From positions 3,397,144 through 3,461,143 of the forward strand of contig CM030933.1 of the NCBI GenBank assembly GCA_018136815.1: 64,000 nucleotides of DNA, read 5' to 3'. The notes beneath the pieces are model-generated. The model was not told the origin of the DNA, did not search any database, and saw only the letters and a program-made list of their open reading frames with translations. Source of the stretch: Isochrysis galbana (lineage: Eukaryota > Haptophyta > Isochrysidales > Isochrysidaceae). Shown here in pieces: positions 51,821 through 62,048 of this stretch. The position numbers were made by a program, and so were the translations under genes. Within the stretch, counting starts at the first letter, position 1. The number at the start of each line of letters is the position of its first letter.

Positions 51821-52249
51821 CTATGCCCTTGAGAGATAAGGCGCAATCCGAGAACGGCATAAGGCTCGCAGTCTACAGCAGGTAGAGGAGAATTTTATTG
51901 CACTCTGATCGTCCAAGCGAGCCATGATTTCTTTCAAGGCATCGTCTGGAAGGCTCATGATCTCGCGTTTTCCACGAGCCATCCGCACGGCCGACGTGTA
52001 CTTGTTGTCTTTGCGTTGTGTCGCAGCTTCGGCTCCATTCGCAACAGTAGCGCGCGCAGGACCCACGAGTTCGTGAAGCTCGGCCTCTTGCTCTTGGTTC
52101 TGCGATTCGCTGGAGCAACTCTCTTCGAAATCGAGGTGGACATCGGCTAGACTGACGAGATGAGGCCCGTCGCCTGCGCTCTCCGCGAGCTCGCCACCTC
52201 GAGCCGGCTCGATGCGTTCATCGGTGTTCATTCGGATCTCCTCGGCCAT
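51821..52249 (-). CDS. Small F-box protein, left-arm copy
   Basis: 142 residues from the ATG at 52249. The N-terminal 90 residues are acidic and Glu/Gln-rich. Residues about 100-138 form an F-box (MSLPDDALKEIMARLDDQSA, then IKFSSTCCRLRAL). No substrate-binding repeat follows before the stop. F-box proteins dock to SKP1 in SCF ubiquitin ligases; an F-box with no other domain may be a truncation. It is about ten residues shorter in the middle than the right-arm copy. Confidence 0.6.
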   Translation of the reverse strand: MAEEIRMNTDERIEPARGGELAESAGDGPHLVSLADVHLDFEESCSSESQNQEQEAELHELVGPARATVANGAEAATQRKDNKYTSAVRMARGKREIMSLPDDALKEIMARLDDQSAIKFSSTCCRLRALCRSRIAPYLSRA

Positions 52250-52329
52250 CGGGCTCTGCTCGTCCAGCCTTCGCTCTTGGTGGGTGTGTGGTCTCTTCCG
52301 GCCTCGCCACAACTCGCGCGGAATCCGTC

Positions 52330-52925
52330 GGGAGGGAGAGAAAGAAGAAGAAGAAGAAGAGAGAGAATAATAGTGGGGGGGGGGACAGGCCGTGGTCGGG
52401 GGGGGAGAGAGAAGAGGAAGAAGAAGAAGAAGAAGAAAGGAGAAGAAAGAGGGAATGGGGGGAGGAGGGGGAGGAGGGGATCTCTCCGTGGTGAGGGGGA
52501 CGGGGCGCGGCCGTCGGGGGTGGAGAAGAGAGAAGAAGACGAGGAGAAGAGAATAGAGTGAGAGGGGGGGGCGGGTTGGGCACCGTCCGAGTCTCGCGCG
52601 CGCCCTCCGACGACGGGGAGCGGTGGGTTTGAGTCTCTCCGCCGCAGTCCGTTAGGAGACGCAAAAAGGGGACGGCACACGCGGCGGCAGAGACGCGGCA
52701 CCGCTCTCTCGCTGCTCTCTCCTTCTCTTCTCTCTCCGCCCCCCTCGCTCTCTCTCTCTCTCCCACCCCCTTTCTCTCCCTCTCTCTCTCCCTCTCCACC
52801 CCCCCGCTCGCTCTCTCTCTCCCTCTCCCTCTCTCTCCCTCTCCCCCCCCCTTTCTCTCTCTCTCTCTCTCTCGCTCTCTCTCCCTCTCTCTCTCTCCCT
52901 CTCCCTCTCTCTCCCTCTCCCCCCC

Positions 52926-52975
<50 letters not shown>

Positions 52976-53025
52976 TCCCTCTCCCTCTCGCTCCCTCCCT
53001 CTCTCTCCCTCTCTCTCCACCTCCG
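52330..53025. repeat. Long pyrimidine tract, left arm
   Basis: CT-rich on the plus strand from about 52700 to 53025, and GA/GAAGAA-rich from 52330 to 52560. It is a mirror of the right-arm tract at 56040-56750. On the sense strand of the F-box gene it reads as GA-rich then CTT-rich. Arg/Glu-only frames here are not genes. Confidence 0.9.
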
Positions 53026-53190
53026 CGCGTCGTGTCCGCGTCCGTCCCCGGATGCATTTGGATCGGTTATCTTCTGTACCCAACCCACGGCGCAACCAAA
53101 GGCGAGCAAGCCCTCAGGGGGGTTTGTCGGTGCGGCAAGCAAAGCCGGCGGGTCGGGCGTCAGAGCCCGCACGAACTATGTTTAAGTTCG

Positions 53191-53842
53191 AGAGAAACAG
53201 TAGCGGGATCCTTTACCCAACACCCGGGGATGTCGTGGCGGTCACATGGAATGTCCGCGGGAAGCGGTGGCCTAAGGCGGTTGTGTCGGTGTATACGTAA
53301 AATGCCAAATCGGGCGTTTACCGGTTTCGACCTTAGTTATCCCTTATCCCCTCGAGTGTGCTTTTGACGCATTGATGATTGCCCCTAAGGACATGGAAGC
53401 CTTCACGCTCCAATGCGCTAGCCAAGTGTCGAGTTTTGGTTTTGTACGCTTTGACCGGGTCAAAGTCAAAGATGCGGAAAACGATGTAAGTGGCGACCTC
53501 CTTAATTAAGGGAGGACCGAATCGCGCTAGATTTGCGCGGAGCTGAGTCGGCCAGCGCGCCGTAAGTGACTCCAAACTCGTGCGGGACCCCCGAGAGTAC
53601 CGTTTGGAGTTTGTCGCCATAAGCGGCCTTGAATTGGTCGTGTGCGTCGTCATCGACGTAAAAGATCCAAGGCAAGGGCCTTTACTTACGGCCCTTGTCC
53701 ATCCCGTCTGGCGTAGCATCTAGGCCTTCTATCGCCTAGATAGAGAGAAGGGAACTATCAGTAAAACTGATAGGGTCATGGGGGCCGCGTTCCCCCCTTC
53801 CTCCATCGCAGACACCCTCTGGGTGGGCCTGCACACTCACTC
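53191..53842 (-). CDS. Spacer of the inverted repeat with a hypothetical minus frame (53333-53719)
   Basis: 128 codons, with a plausible segment FGPPLIKEVATYIVFRIFDF followed by DPVKAYKTKTRHLASALERE and GFHVL. I recognise no family. The flanking 53740-53790 hairpin-like GGAACTATC/GATAGGGTC pair resembles 34281-34316, so the frame may belong to a mobile element. Confidence 0.35.
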
Positions 53843-53879
53843 TCAGCCCCTGCCTGCTGGCAGGGGCTGAGCTGACATC

Positions 53880-54590
53880 AATCCTGCCCAGACTCTCACC
53901 CAGCGCGCGCCGCGCGCCTCACGCATTCGCCTGAACCTGACTCCCATCGTACTGACCCCCCCTCCACCACTGAGACACAGACACTGCGAGTCGCCAGGTG
54001 GGTACCCAGGGCCAGCGAGGCCAGCGTGGGAGAGGCAGGGGAGGCCAGGGGCCCAGCCCCTACCTCCACTGCCCCCTGAGCTGGCCCAGCTGGCCCTCTG
54101 GGGGGACCCGAGGGTCCCCTCAGAGGGGGGCCATGGCGCGCGCAGACATCGCACGCCCGTAAGAGAATGAAGAGAACGACGAGAAAAGTACGACAAAAAA
54201 ATCGACACGATCTGACCCCAGGAAAGGTAAGACTCAAGCCTGTTTACTGTAGGTTTACAGGTCGACACCCGACGCGACAGGCGGACACCGCGAAAGCGCG
54301 GCGCCAAACGAGAACGACCCAGGAGGCGGGGGCCGCAGAACAAAAAATTCAGAATAAGGTAAGCGACGCGCGCGTTTACGTTTGTCCGCAGAGTTAGAAC
54401 TGAAAGGCCCGCCCCAGCCTGCCCCCCACCCGTCTGGCCCGTCGTAGTGCACGCGGGCCCACCCCCCGTAGGGGGGGTAGCGGAAGCGGGGGTGAGAGTG
54501 TGGGGTATAGGCGATGGCGAGTGAGATACCGGAGGGGTGTGAGTCAGTAGCAGCATAGCGGGCACCTTCAAGAATTTTTTTTTAGATAGA
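53880..54590 (-). repeat. Dispersed repeat R, second copy
   Basis: Matches 20525-21130 in inverse orientation and ends at GCGGGCACCTTCAAGAATT (54558-54580). One long minus frame (53843-54571) shares its first 55 residues with the frame at 20627. No recognised protein. Confidence 0.8.
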
Positions 54591-55243
54591 GAGAAGGAAT
54601 TTCATGAATGTGGCCACATCCTCACTCTTGATATCCTTTTTGTCTTCGGCTAGCTGAGCTAGCTGAATGAAACTCTTCCTCGTCCATTGGAGGGGGGGGC
54701 GAGTTGAGTGGTGTTGTTGGGAGTCGTCTTTGGCTCCGACTGCCGACTGTGGGTCGGCCCGCTTGCGCGACGCTTGTGGCTGTTGGGCTGGCTGCTTTTG
54801 CTTTTGGGCTTGCTGGACGACGGCATCCTCGCCATGATCCTCGATGATCACGCCTTTGAAGTCGTGAATGGACGCCTGAATCTTCTGCTCCAAGTTTCTG
54901 CCGCCCGAGACTGCCTTCTTCATGCCCCCCACGTGCTTCACGGCGCTGAAGCAATGGCGTGCGACCGATTGTTTGCTCGGCTTCCTCCTCCTCCTCCTCC
55001 TCGCTGTTCTCCTTGTCTTCCTCCGTCCTCCTCCTCGTCCTCGTCCTCAAATGACATGACTGTGCCTGCCTTAGACTTAGCCGCCGAGCTAGTGCTCGCA
55101 GCAGCTGCGCCTGCAGGTGTGTCCTCCTCCGGCCGCCGCATGCGCGCCTGCAGCTCGGCTGTGCGAATTAATGAGCCCAGCGGCATGCAGCGAGAGGAGG
55201 CCCTCGAGGCGGTCGCCCATCGCAACGGTGAGCGGGCGGGCAA
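54582..55243 (-). CDS. Hypothetical acidic protein, two adjoining minus frames
   Basis: The frame 55243-54938 is Ala/Ser-rich, then acidic (SFEDEDEEEDGGRQ), then Gly-rich. The frame 54941-54582 reads MKHVGGMKKAVSGGRNLEQK, IQASIHDFKGVIIEDHGEDA, a Gln-rich stretch, and ends SEDVATFMKFLLSI. They meet at 54940 and may be one gene split by an intron or frameshift near the GGAGGA repeat at 54985-55020. I do not recognise it. It lies inside the inverted-repeat spacer. Confidence 0.4.
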
Positions 55244-55429
55244 GAGGCGGGAGGGGAGGGAGGGACCCAGAGCACTATTTTGGGAACAAGCTTTCTATCG
55301 AGCTTTGAGCTTTGGTGGACTCCAAAAGTGACCATCTATGGACCAAGCTTTAAGCTTTTGAGCAAGCTTTGCTGTAAATATTACCCATCTTTGAAAACAA
55401 GCTATCCCTGATTCTCGACCATCTTTCAG

Positions 55430-55770
55430 TCAGGGGTTAGGCGGGGCCATGTCGACGTCGGCGTCTGGCGGGGCTGAGGCCTGCGAGCGCTTTGGCTCCG
55501 GCGGCTTGGGCTTGGGGCGGCCCCGGTGGGGCGTCGTGACGGCAGGAGGCTGGGAGGTGGGAGCGGTCGGCGCGCGCTCCATCGCTAAAACTATAACAAT
55601 AGTTTTGTGACAAAGCATGGTAACAAGGTAGACGACGAAGGAGGCGAGGGGCAAAGCAGGCAAAGCAGGCGAATGTAGGATTCTGCGACGGTGACTAGCC
55701 CACAAGGAGGGGGCATAGAAACGTAGACGATTTCTAAAACAAAAGGATTTATCGCGGATGCGACAAAATG
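55430..55770. repeat. Retroelement family pieces
   Basis: The minus frame from about 55580 reads MERAPTAPTSQPPAVTTPHR, matching the start at 2943. Beside it on the plus strand, 55668-55765 matches 3660-3775. Both are parts of the same dispersed element as at 2.9-3.8 kb, in a rearranged order. Confidence 0.65.
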
Positions 55771-56039
55771 TAAGTTTTAGAAGTCGTCTAAGACTGTAAT
55801 TATAGTCTTAGCATTAGCTTGTTGCCGAACTAAAATTTTAAGACTTGAGAATAAAAGCTTGTTTCTCTCGACTCTTAAACTTAAACATAGTTCGTGTGGG
55901 CTCTGACGCCCGACCCGCCGGCTTTGCTTGCCGCACCGACAAACCCCCCTGAGGGCTTGCTCGCCTTTGGTTGCGCCGTGGGTTGGGTACAGAAGATAAC
56001 CGATCCAAATGCATCCGGGGACGGACGCGGACACGACGC

Positions 56040-56124
56040 GCGGAGGTGGAGAGAGAGGGAGAGAGAGGGAGGGAGAGAGGGAGAGAGAGGGAGAGAAAGG
56101 GGGGGGGAGCGAGAGGGAGAGGGA

Positions 56125-56178
<54 letters not shown>

Positions 56179-56202
56179 GGGGGGGAGCGAGAGGGAGAGG
56201 GA

Positions 56203-56248
<46 letters not shown>

Positions 56249-56760
56249 GGGGGGGAGAGGGAGAGAGAGGGAGAGGGAGAGAGAGCGAGAGAGAGAGAGA
56301 GAGAGAAAGGGGGTGGGAGAGAGAGAGAGCGAGGGGGGCGGAGAGAGAAGAGAAGGAGAGAGCAGCGAGAGAGCGGTGCCGCGTCTCTGCCGCCGCGTGT
56401 GCCGTCCCCTTTTTGCGTCTCCTAACGGACTTCGGCGGAGAGACTCAAACCCACCGCTCCCCGTCGTCGGAGGGCGCGCGCGAGACTCGGACGGTGCCCA
56501 ACCCGCCCCCCCCTCTCACTCTATTCTCTTCTCCTCGTCTTCTTCTCTCTTCTCCACCCCCGACGGCCGCGCCCCGTCCCCCTCACCACGGAGAGATCCC
56601 CTACTCTCTCCCCCTCCTCCCTCTTTCTTCTCCTTTCTTCTTCTTCTTCTTCTTCTTCTCTCTCCCCCCCGACCACGGCCCGCCCCCCCCCCCCCCCCCC
56701 CTATTATTCTCCTCCTCCTCTTTCTTCTTCTTCTTTCTTTCTCGCCCTCCCGACGGATTC
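56040..56760. repeat. Long GA then CT tract, right arm
   Basis: GA-rich 56047-56360, a unique bridge with codon-like sequence to 56515, then CTT/CTTCTT and poly-C to 56755. It is the counterpart of 52330-53025, with different repeat counts. Confidence 0.9.
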
Positions 56761-56817
56761 CGCGCGAGTTGGAGACCACACACCCACGAAGAGCGAAGGC
56801 TGGACGAGCAGAGCCCG

Positions 56818-57273
56818 ATGGCCGAGGAGATCCGAATGAACACCGATGAACGCATCGAGCCGGCTCGAGTTGGCGAGCTCGCGGAGAGCGCAGGCCACGA
56901 GCCCCATCGTTTGCACACCGCGGACGACGAGACGGTCGTCAGTCTAGCCGATGTCCACCTCGATTTCGAAGAGAGTTGCTCCAGCGAATCGCAGAACCAA
57001 GAGCAAGAGGCCGAGCTTCACGAACTCGTGGGTCCTGCTCGCACTACTGTTGCGAATGGAGCCGAAGCTGCGACACAACGCAAAGACAACAAGTACACGT
57101 CGGCCGTGCGGATGGCTCGTGAAAAACGCGAGATCATGAGCCTTCCAGACGATGCCTTGAAAGAAATCATGGCTCGCTTGGACGATCAGAGTGCAATAAA
57201 ATTCTCCTCTACCTGCTGCAGACTGCGAGCCTTATGCCGTTCTCGGATCGCACCATATCTCCCAAAGGCATAG
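56818..57273 (+). CDS. Small F-box protein, right-arm copy
   Basis: 151 residues from ATG 56818. The F-box spans about residues 108-147 (LPDDALKEIMARLDDQSAIK, then FSSTCCRLRAL). It has an insertion near residue 35-45 (HRLHTADDETV) missing from the left-arm copy. The frame is open far upstream through the GA tract, but that part is only Arg/Glu repeats, so I chose this ATG, which both arms share. The stop at 57271-57273 falls just after the F-box in both copies. Confidence 0.6.
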   Translation: MAEEIRMNTDERIEPARVGELAESAGHEPHRLHTADDETVVSLADVHLDFEESCSSESQNQEQEAELHELVGPARTTVANGAEAATQRKDNKYTSAVRMAREKREIMSLPDDALKEIMARLDDQSAIKFSSTCCRLRALCRSRIAPYLPKA

Positions 57274-57439
57274 CGCCCTTGTCCGTTGGACGCTCGTGGT
57301 CAACTCGTCTTCTCACCTTGCCATGCCAGAGCTGGTTGCGCACGCGTCAAGGAGCAGGCGCACGCCGTCTGTGCACGTTCACCTCACCACCCCGTAAGTA
57401 CCTTTGGTGTGAATGAGAGCCCATCCACTTACTCAAAGC

Positions 57440-58300
57440 CTTACCTCGTCGTCTTTGCGATGCAAACTCTTGGTGCACGATGATGTGGCCGTGCTTGTTG
57501 TCGATCTTGGCTCCAGCACAAGCAAGGCTGGCTTCGTAGGCGACGATGTTCCATGTGGCACCTTCTCCTTCATCGTCGGTCGTCCATGTACTTCACTTCC
57601 AGCGTGGCGCTCGGCGTGGACTGGTTCGATGGCGGAGTGGCGCAGCACCGCTGTCACTTTCACCTACCCGGTCGAGTGTGCTAGCGTGACCAACTTTGAC
57701 GACTTGGAGTTCTAGCACCACATTGTACAACGAAGTTTGCACCTACCCGATCGAGAGTGCTAGAGTGACCAACTTTGCGCTACGCCCAAGGAGCACGCCG
57801 TCCTGCTCATCCAAGGCGCTTCGCGAAGTGATGACTCAGATCATGTCCAAGCTTTCTGCCATGTTCCCGGCCAGCCAGCCTGTGCGCTCGCTCTCTGCAC
57901 TAGTACTCAAGACCGATACCATGGTAGACTCCACCCATACGATGCCGATCGACGAAGGCCATGCGCTCCCGCATGCAATATTCCGTCTAGACGCACACCA
58001 TCAACCTGAAAGTGCACAGGATGGCTGTGTTCCAGACCATCAATGACGCCAACAACAAGAGGGACGTGGATATTCAACTGCGCTCCCCGGCGACAATACA
58101 ATATCTCGTGGGTTTGCCGAGAGAGCATGCCCAATGTGGCTTTCGTTTGCATTGGAATCGTTGAGCCGTGGGCGCGCACATACGGCGCCGTGATCGGTGG
58201 CTGGATTCTCTCGTCGCGGCCCATCTTCCTGTAGATGTGCATTAGGAAGGAGGAGTACGATGGAGTTGGGCTCGTGCATCATCGACCGCAAATGCCTGTA
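57440..58300 (+). pseudogene. Actin pseudogene, right-arm copy
   Basis: Actin-like blocks: VLVVDLGSSTSKAGFVGDD, then [25 protein letters not shown] and a stop, then a frame with HHI at the WHHTFYNEL position, [45 protein letters not shown], and a terminal IGGWILSSRPIF, MCIRKEEYDGVGL. Several frame changes and a stop show it is dead. It keeps a DDLEF to [10 protein letters not shown] stretch (about 57690-57770) that the left copy lacks. Confidence 0.75.
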
Positions 58301-58490
58301 GTGACTAGTAGTGGTCCATTCCGTGTGCACGCTTGAGTGCCTTGATTCTTACTTATCATTGTGGGGGTGTGGGGGTGTGGGGGTAGGGGGGTAGGGGGCA
58401 TATATTTTACGCATGCCACTTCTGCCCCACGTGGTGACCACCTTTGATCCCACGGCCGACGGTTATCGGTGAACAACTGTCCGCTATGTA

Positions 58491-60383
58491 TTGTACTACT
58501 AGTATAAATAATGTTTGAAATTCACAGAGCAACGAATTCTTGACTTTTCGTCTTTTACACGAAGCCTGAAGGCAGGGGCTGGGGTTGATTGTGCGGGCCC
58601 AACCAGGAGGGTGTCCGCGATGGAGTGAGGGGGGGCACGAGGCCCCCATTGACCCCCACTCACCATTTATAAAAGTAGGTACGCTATACCCCTTAAGGTG
58701 GCAGTCGCACCGGGAGGGGGGGGGGGGGGGGGCGTTCCGCAAGTTGGCACGAGCGCTGCCGGAGCGCGTAGCCGGCGCCATGGCCGATGGCGAGGAGCCA
58801 CGGAGGACCGCAGCTGAGGAGGGCAGAGAGGATGGCGTTGCACAGACTCCCACGGAGGTCATGAGGCTAGGAGAGCACGCACCGGCCACGAGGGAGATGG
58901 GCTCCACAGTGTGAGGTTCTGGTGCCGAAAGGTGACAATAAGGGCTCGCTCCAGCGGCTATCTCCCCGGGTGCCGGGGACTTAGCCGCTGCAGCGGCCGC
59001 GGAGGCCCGCCGCGCGCCGCTCCCCTCCCCCCCCCTTCCCCCACTCCTCTCTGGCAGCCCAGCTTGCCACAGGGGTGTACTCGCGCGGCCAACACCAGTG
59101 GTAAGCCCCCCCCATGCTGGCCTGCCGCGATGTGCCCCTTCACGCTCGCCGCGCTCACCTCCAGGTCGTTCTCGCACTCCCCCCCCCTCGCAGCGCGCAG
59201 ACGAGCGCCAGAAGCCAGGTGCGAGCAGCGCGCGCGCAGCGCGAGCCCCCCGCCCGGCCTTGGCCTGGGTGTGCCATACCCAGCACCTGACCCCGCCCCA
59301 GCCCACACCCGCCTCGCAGCAAGCTTCCCTGGCTGAAAAGTCAGAGTTGGCGTCTCTCTCGGCAGGCGCGGCCGGTCAGCAGATCGGCTACAGGGCTCGA
59401 AGGGGTCGAATTGGGGAGGTAGTGCGCGTGTGTATTCGTAAGATATGTGTATGGACTGTCTGTGCGCCGCATGGCGACGCGCAGGCAGTCCATATGTGCG
59501 CGTCTAGAGCCTGATTTCTAGTGTGTGTGGCATGTTTGAAAGGGCGCTGGGGGGACCATTCGTAACATAATTTAATGATATGTTTATGATAAATAAATCG
59601 ATCTATCGTAGAGTTGTCAAATCACTTGTCGGTGAACGACAGAGAACTTATGTTTCCCGGTCGCTGCATTACAGTTGTTTCGCCGGGCCCTCACCCTCTC
59701 TAATCCTCCCCCGAGAGAATTCTCCTCTCCCGCCTCGCCTCTCGCGGCTGTCTCCCCGGGTGCCGGGGACTTGTCCGCTTGAGCCCAGTTTTTTCTTATT
59801 GTCCCCCAGCGGGACTTTTTCTCACACTGTGGCAGACGACGGATTCTGACCACAATCTGGACGTGGCAGTCGCAGCCCGTCCACGTCGAAAGTCCAGGGG
59901 GGCTGCCACCCCTTTCGAGCTGGAAGAGGGCACACCCCTTTCGAGCTGGAAGAGGGCAGAAGACGAAATCGAATGCCCAGAGCCTCGTTGGAGTTCGGCT
60001 CGCCTGGCGGGCACGGCAGCCTGCGGCCGAGTAGGTTGTTGGCCCCAGTCGTGCATGCCATTCCCGTGGCTGCAGCTGACGAGCCGCCACCGCCGCCGCC
60101 ACCTCCTCATCCCTCCTCTGTGCCGTCGACGCCCCCAGAGGTTCTATCTCACTCGTTCTGTGTGAACGCTCGGACTCTGGCTACACAGCTGTACCACAGA
60201 TTTGCTTGTCCTAACCAAATGTATGGTGAGAGAACGTTGGTTCCTGGCGCAAATGAGAGGGTGTATGGGGGGAGGGGGATGTCACTCTGCATCTGTTGTG
60301 CACCGCATGCAAGCGTTACGTGCACCTAAGGCTTGGGACAATGGTGAAGTTGCATACGCAACCCCGCTGTCGGAAAGCCGACG
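58491..60383. other. Low-complexity intergenic region, no gene supported
   Basis: A CCCCGGGTGCCGGGGACTT word with flanking GCGGCT occurs at 58957 and again at 59744, so there is a local duplication. A G run lies at 58712-58732. Frames open on both strands at 58400-59340, but none resembles a protein. Around 59560-59620 it is AT-rich. Two near-identical CCCCTTTCGAGCTGGAAGAGGGCA units lie at 59910-59957. Confidence 0.45.
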
Positions 60384-61088
60384 TTGACTGCGAGGATGGC
60401 AGTGGCGAGGAGGCTAGCAGCAGCGACGAGGTCGAGCAGGAAGGAGGAGTCGAAGCCAGGCTTGTTCTCGCGGGATTGTGTCGTCACCGTTCTCGCGGCT
60501 CTCATCGGGGGCCAACAATACAGTGGCTATGCGGCGTCGGCTGTGATGCAAGGGATGAAGCCAATGAGCTCTGACACCTTCATGCGTTACGTCAATAGGA
60601 TTGCTCCCTACGTCGAGGCGGTGGCTGATGAGAGCATGCAATTAGTGAGGTATGCTGTGGCCACCCACACATCTGCTCATAAGCCTTCTAGCAACCGCAC
60701 GGCGCACACACTCGCCGCCAGCAACCTTCAGTCTGCGATAGGCAAGGCCAGGTATGTCAATGCAGACGTCAACGCCAAAGACGTGGATGCACACACAGAC
60801 AGGCCTTTGCGGGGCGTTCAGGCGTTCAGGCGGTCGCTCCCCGTGCGAAAGTGGCACCTCATGACCTGTCTTGAACAGCCTGATCGCCCCCATCTCACTT
60901 TACGAGCCCCATTCAACCCGATACCGATACCCGGCCAAGCGCCTCACGCCTCACGCAGCCCCTCTCGGCTAAAAAGTTCCGTCCTACATTATAGGACCGC
61001 GTCCTACGTCCTACGATTTCGGTGTATTTGTAGGACCCTGCTTTCTTCTAAACAACAAATTTCCAAAACCCTAGAAGGAAAACCCTAG
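60384..61088 (+). pseudogene. Transposase-associated domain fragment
   Basis: The frame contains CVVTVLAALIGGQQYSGYAA, then GMKPMSSDTFMRYVNRIAP, then VEAVADESMQLVRYAV (about 60465-60655). This resembles a module of Mutator-type transposon proteins in which a G-x-x-PMS-x-x-TF-x-R-Y motif precedes A-x-E-S-M. After residue 90 the frame becomes non-descript, and no DDE core is seen, so it is a fragment or an exon of one. Confidence 0.35.
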
Positions 61089-62048
61089 CTTCGGGGGTAG
61101 GAATCAACAAAGCCATCTTTTCAAAAAGAAAAACGCCGGGGATGTCGGCGAAAATATGAAAACGAGAGAATGCAGCGGTCTCCGCTTGCGTGGCCATCTC
61201 GGCGGGCTAGGCCGCATTCGTAGCTGCTAGTAGCTATACTCAACCTAGGATTCCAGAGGAGAGGGTATAAAATGCTTTGGCAATACATGGTGCGAACTAT
61301 GCGGTTCATCAATGTGGACGTTTGATGGCGCTCATATCGAGTCCGTCCTGTATTCGACGGAACGCGACCTTCTGACCACCCACTGACCCTCTGGCATCAT
61401 TCCCCACGCAGCCTAGGTTACCAGAGCCCCCGCCCCGCCCATCTCGACTCGTCCACTCGTCCCCGGTGGGCTTCGCCCAACCGGATTGGATCGTCGAATA
61501 AAATTGGCGACTAGGACTAGGGACTAGGGTCAGAGCGTCGAAGGCGCCAACGCTATCCTTCGGTTTCGCAGTAGTAGATCGAGACCCAAGTCTTCGACTC
61601 CACCATGCAAATCAAGTGCGTTCTGCGCTCGTGGCGGGATGTGTGGAGGCAAGATAGGAATGCGCACAACGACCTTGCACATGTGCCACCGCCACCCTCT
61701 ACTGCCACCGCCACCGTCGCCATCGCCAACGATCGCCACCTGCTTACGCCTCCACCTTCATTGCCACTCGTCATGGCCACCTTCACCTCCATTACCGCCG
61801 CCGCCCTCCCCCGCTTCCGCCACCCTCGCCCGCTGCCGCCATCGCCACTAAGAACATCTATTCTAAGTGGAAGCGCAGCTTAGCAGCTTAGCCGGAGAAT
61901 GGATATGAGCGTGAATGGGCCGGGGAAGATGGCTCATAGCTCGTCCACTTCCTTCGCGGAAATGCGATTGGGAGCTAGTGGCATGATAAGGTGCGCATGC
62001 ACCAATTTAAGGGAGAACAAGCAAACGCTTCTTTACGTCGTCAGAACA
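61089..62048. other. Intergenic, no gene seen
   Basis: It includes CCACCG-type triplet repeats at 61685-61850 that give Pro/His/Ser frames. No recognised protein or RNA. Confidence 0.45.

Larger units (their letters stand above)
50640..53190 (-). repeat. Left arm of a large inverted repeat
   Basis: The whole segment recurs in reverse orientation at about 55870-58490. Shared landmarks in order are AGCGGACAGTTG, the GTGGGGCAGAA region, the actin-like remnant, the F-box gene, the long CT tract, and a final region reading CGAACTATGTTTAAG. The arms differ by substitutions and indels, so the duplication is not brand new. Confidence 0.93.
55870..58490 (+). repeat. Right arm of the large inverted repeat
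   Basis: The inverse of 50640-53190. Starting at CTTAAACATAGTTCG it carries the GA tract, the F-box gene, the actin remnant, and ends in a GTGGGGGTG run and the CCACGGCCGACGG and GTCCGCTAT words, in the same order as the left arm. Confidence 0.93.

Noticed and set aside
52218-53172. Extended Arg/Glu N-terminus for the F-box protein
   Set aside because: The extension consists of the purine tract, and repeat lengths differ between the arms. The shared ATG just before the acidic region is more likely.
58407-59306. 299-codon minus frame
   Set aside because: Ala/Gly/Arg-rich with no motifs, and mirrored by open frames on the other strand in GC-rich repeats.
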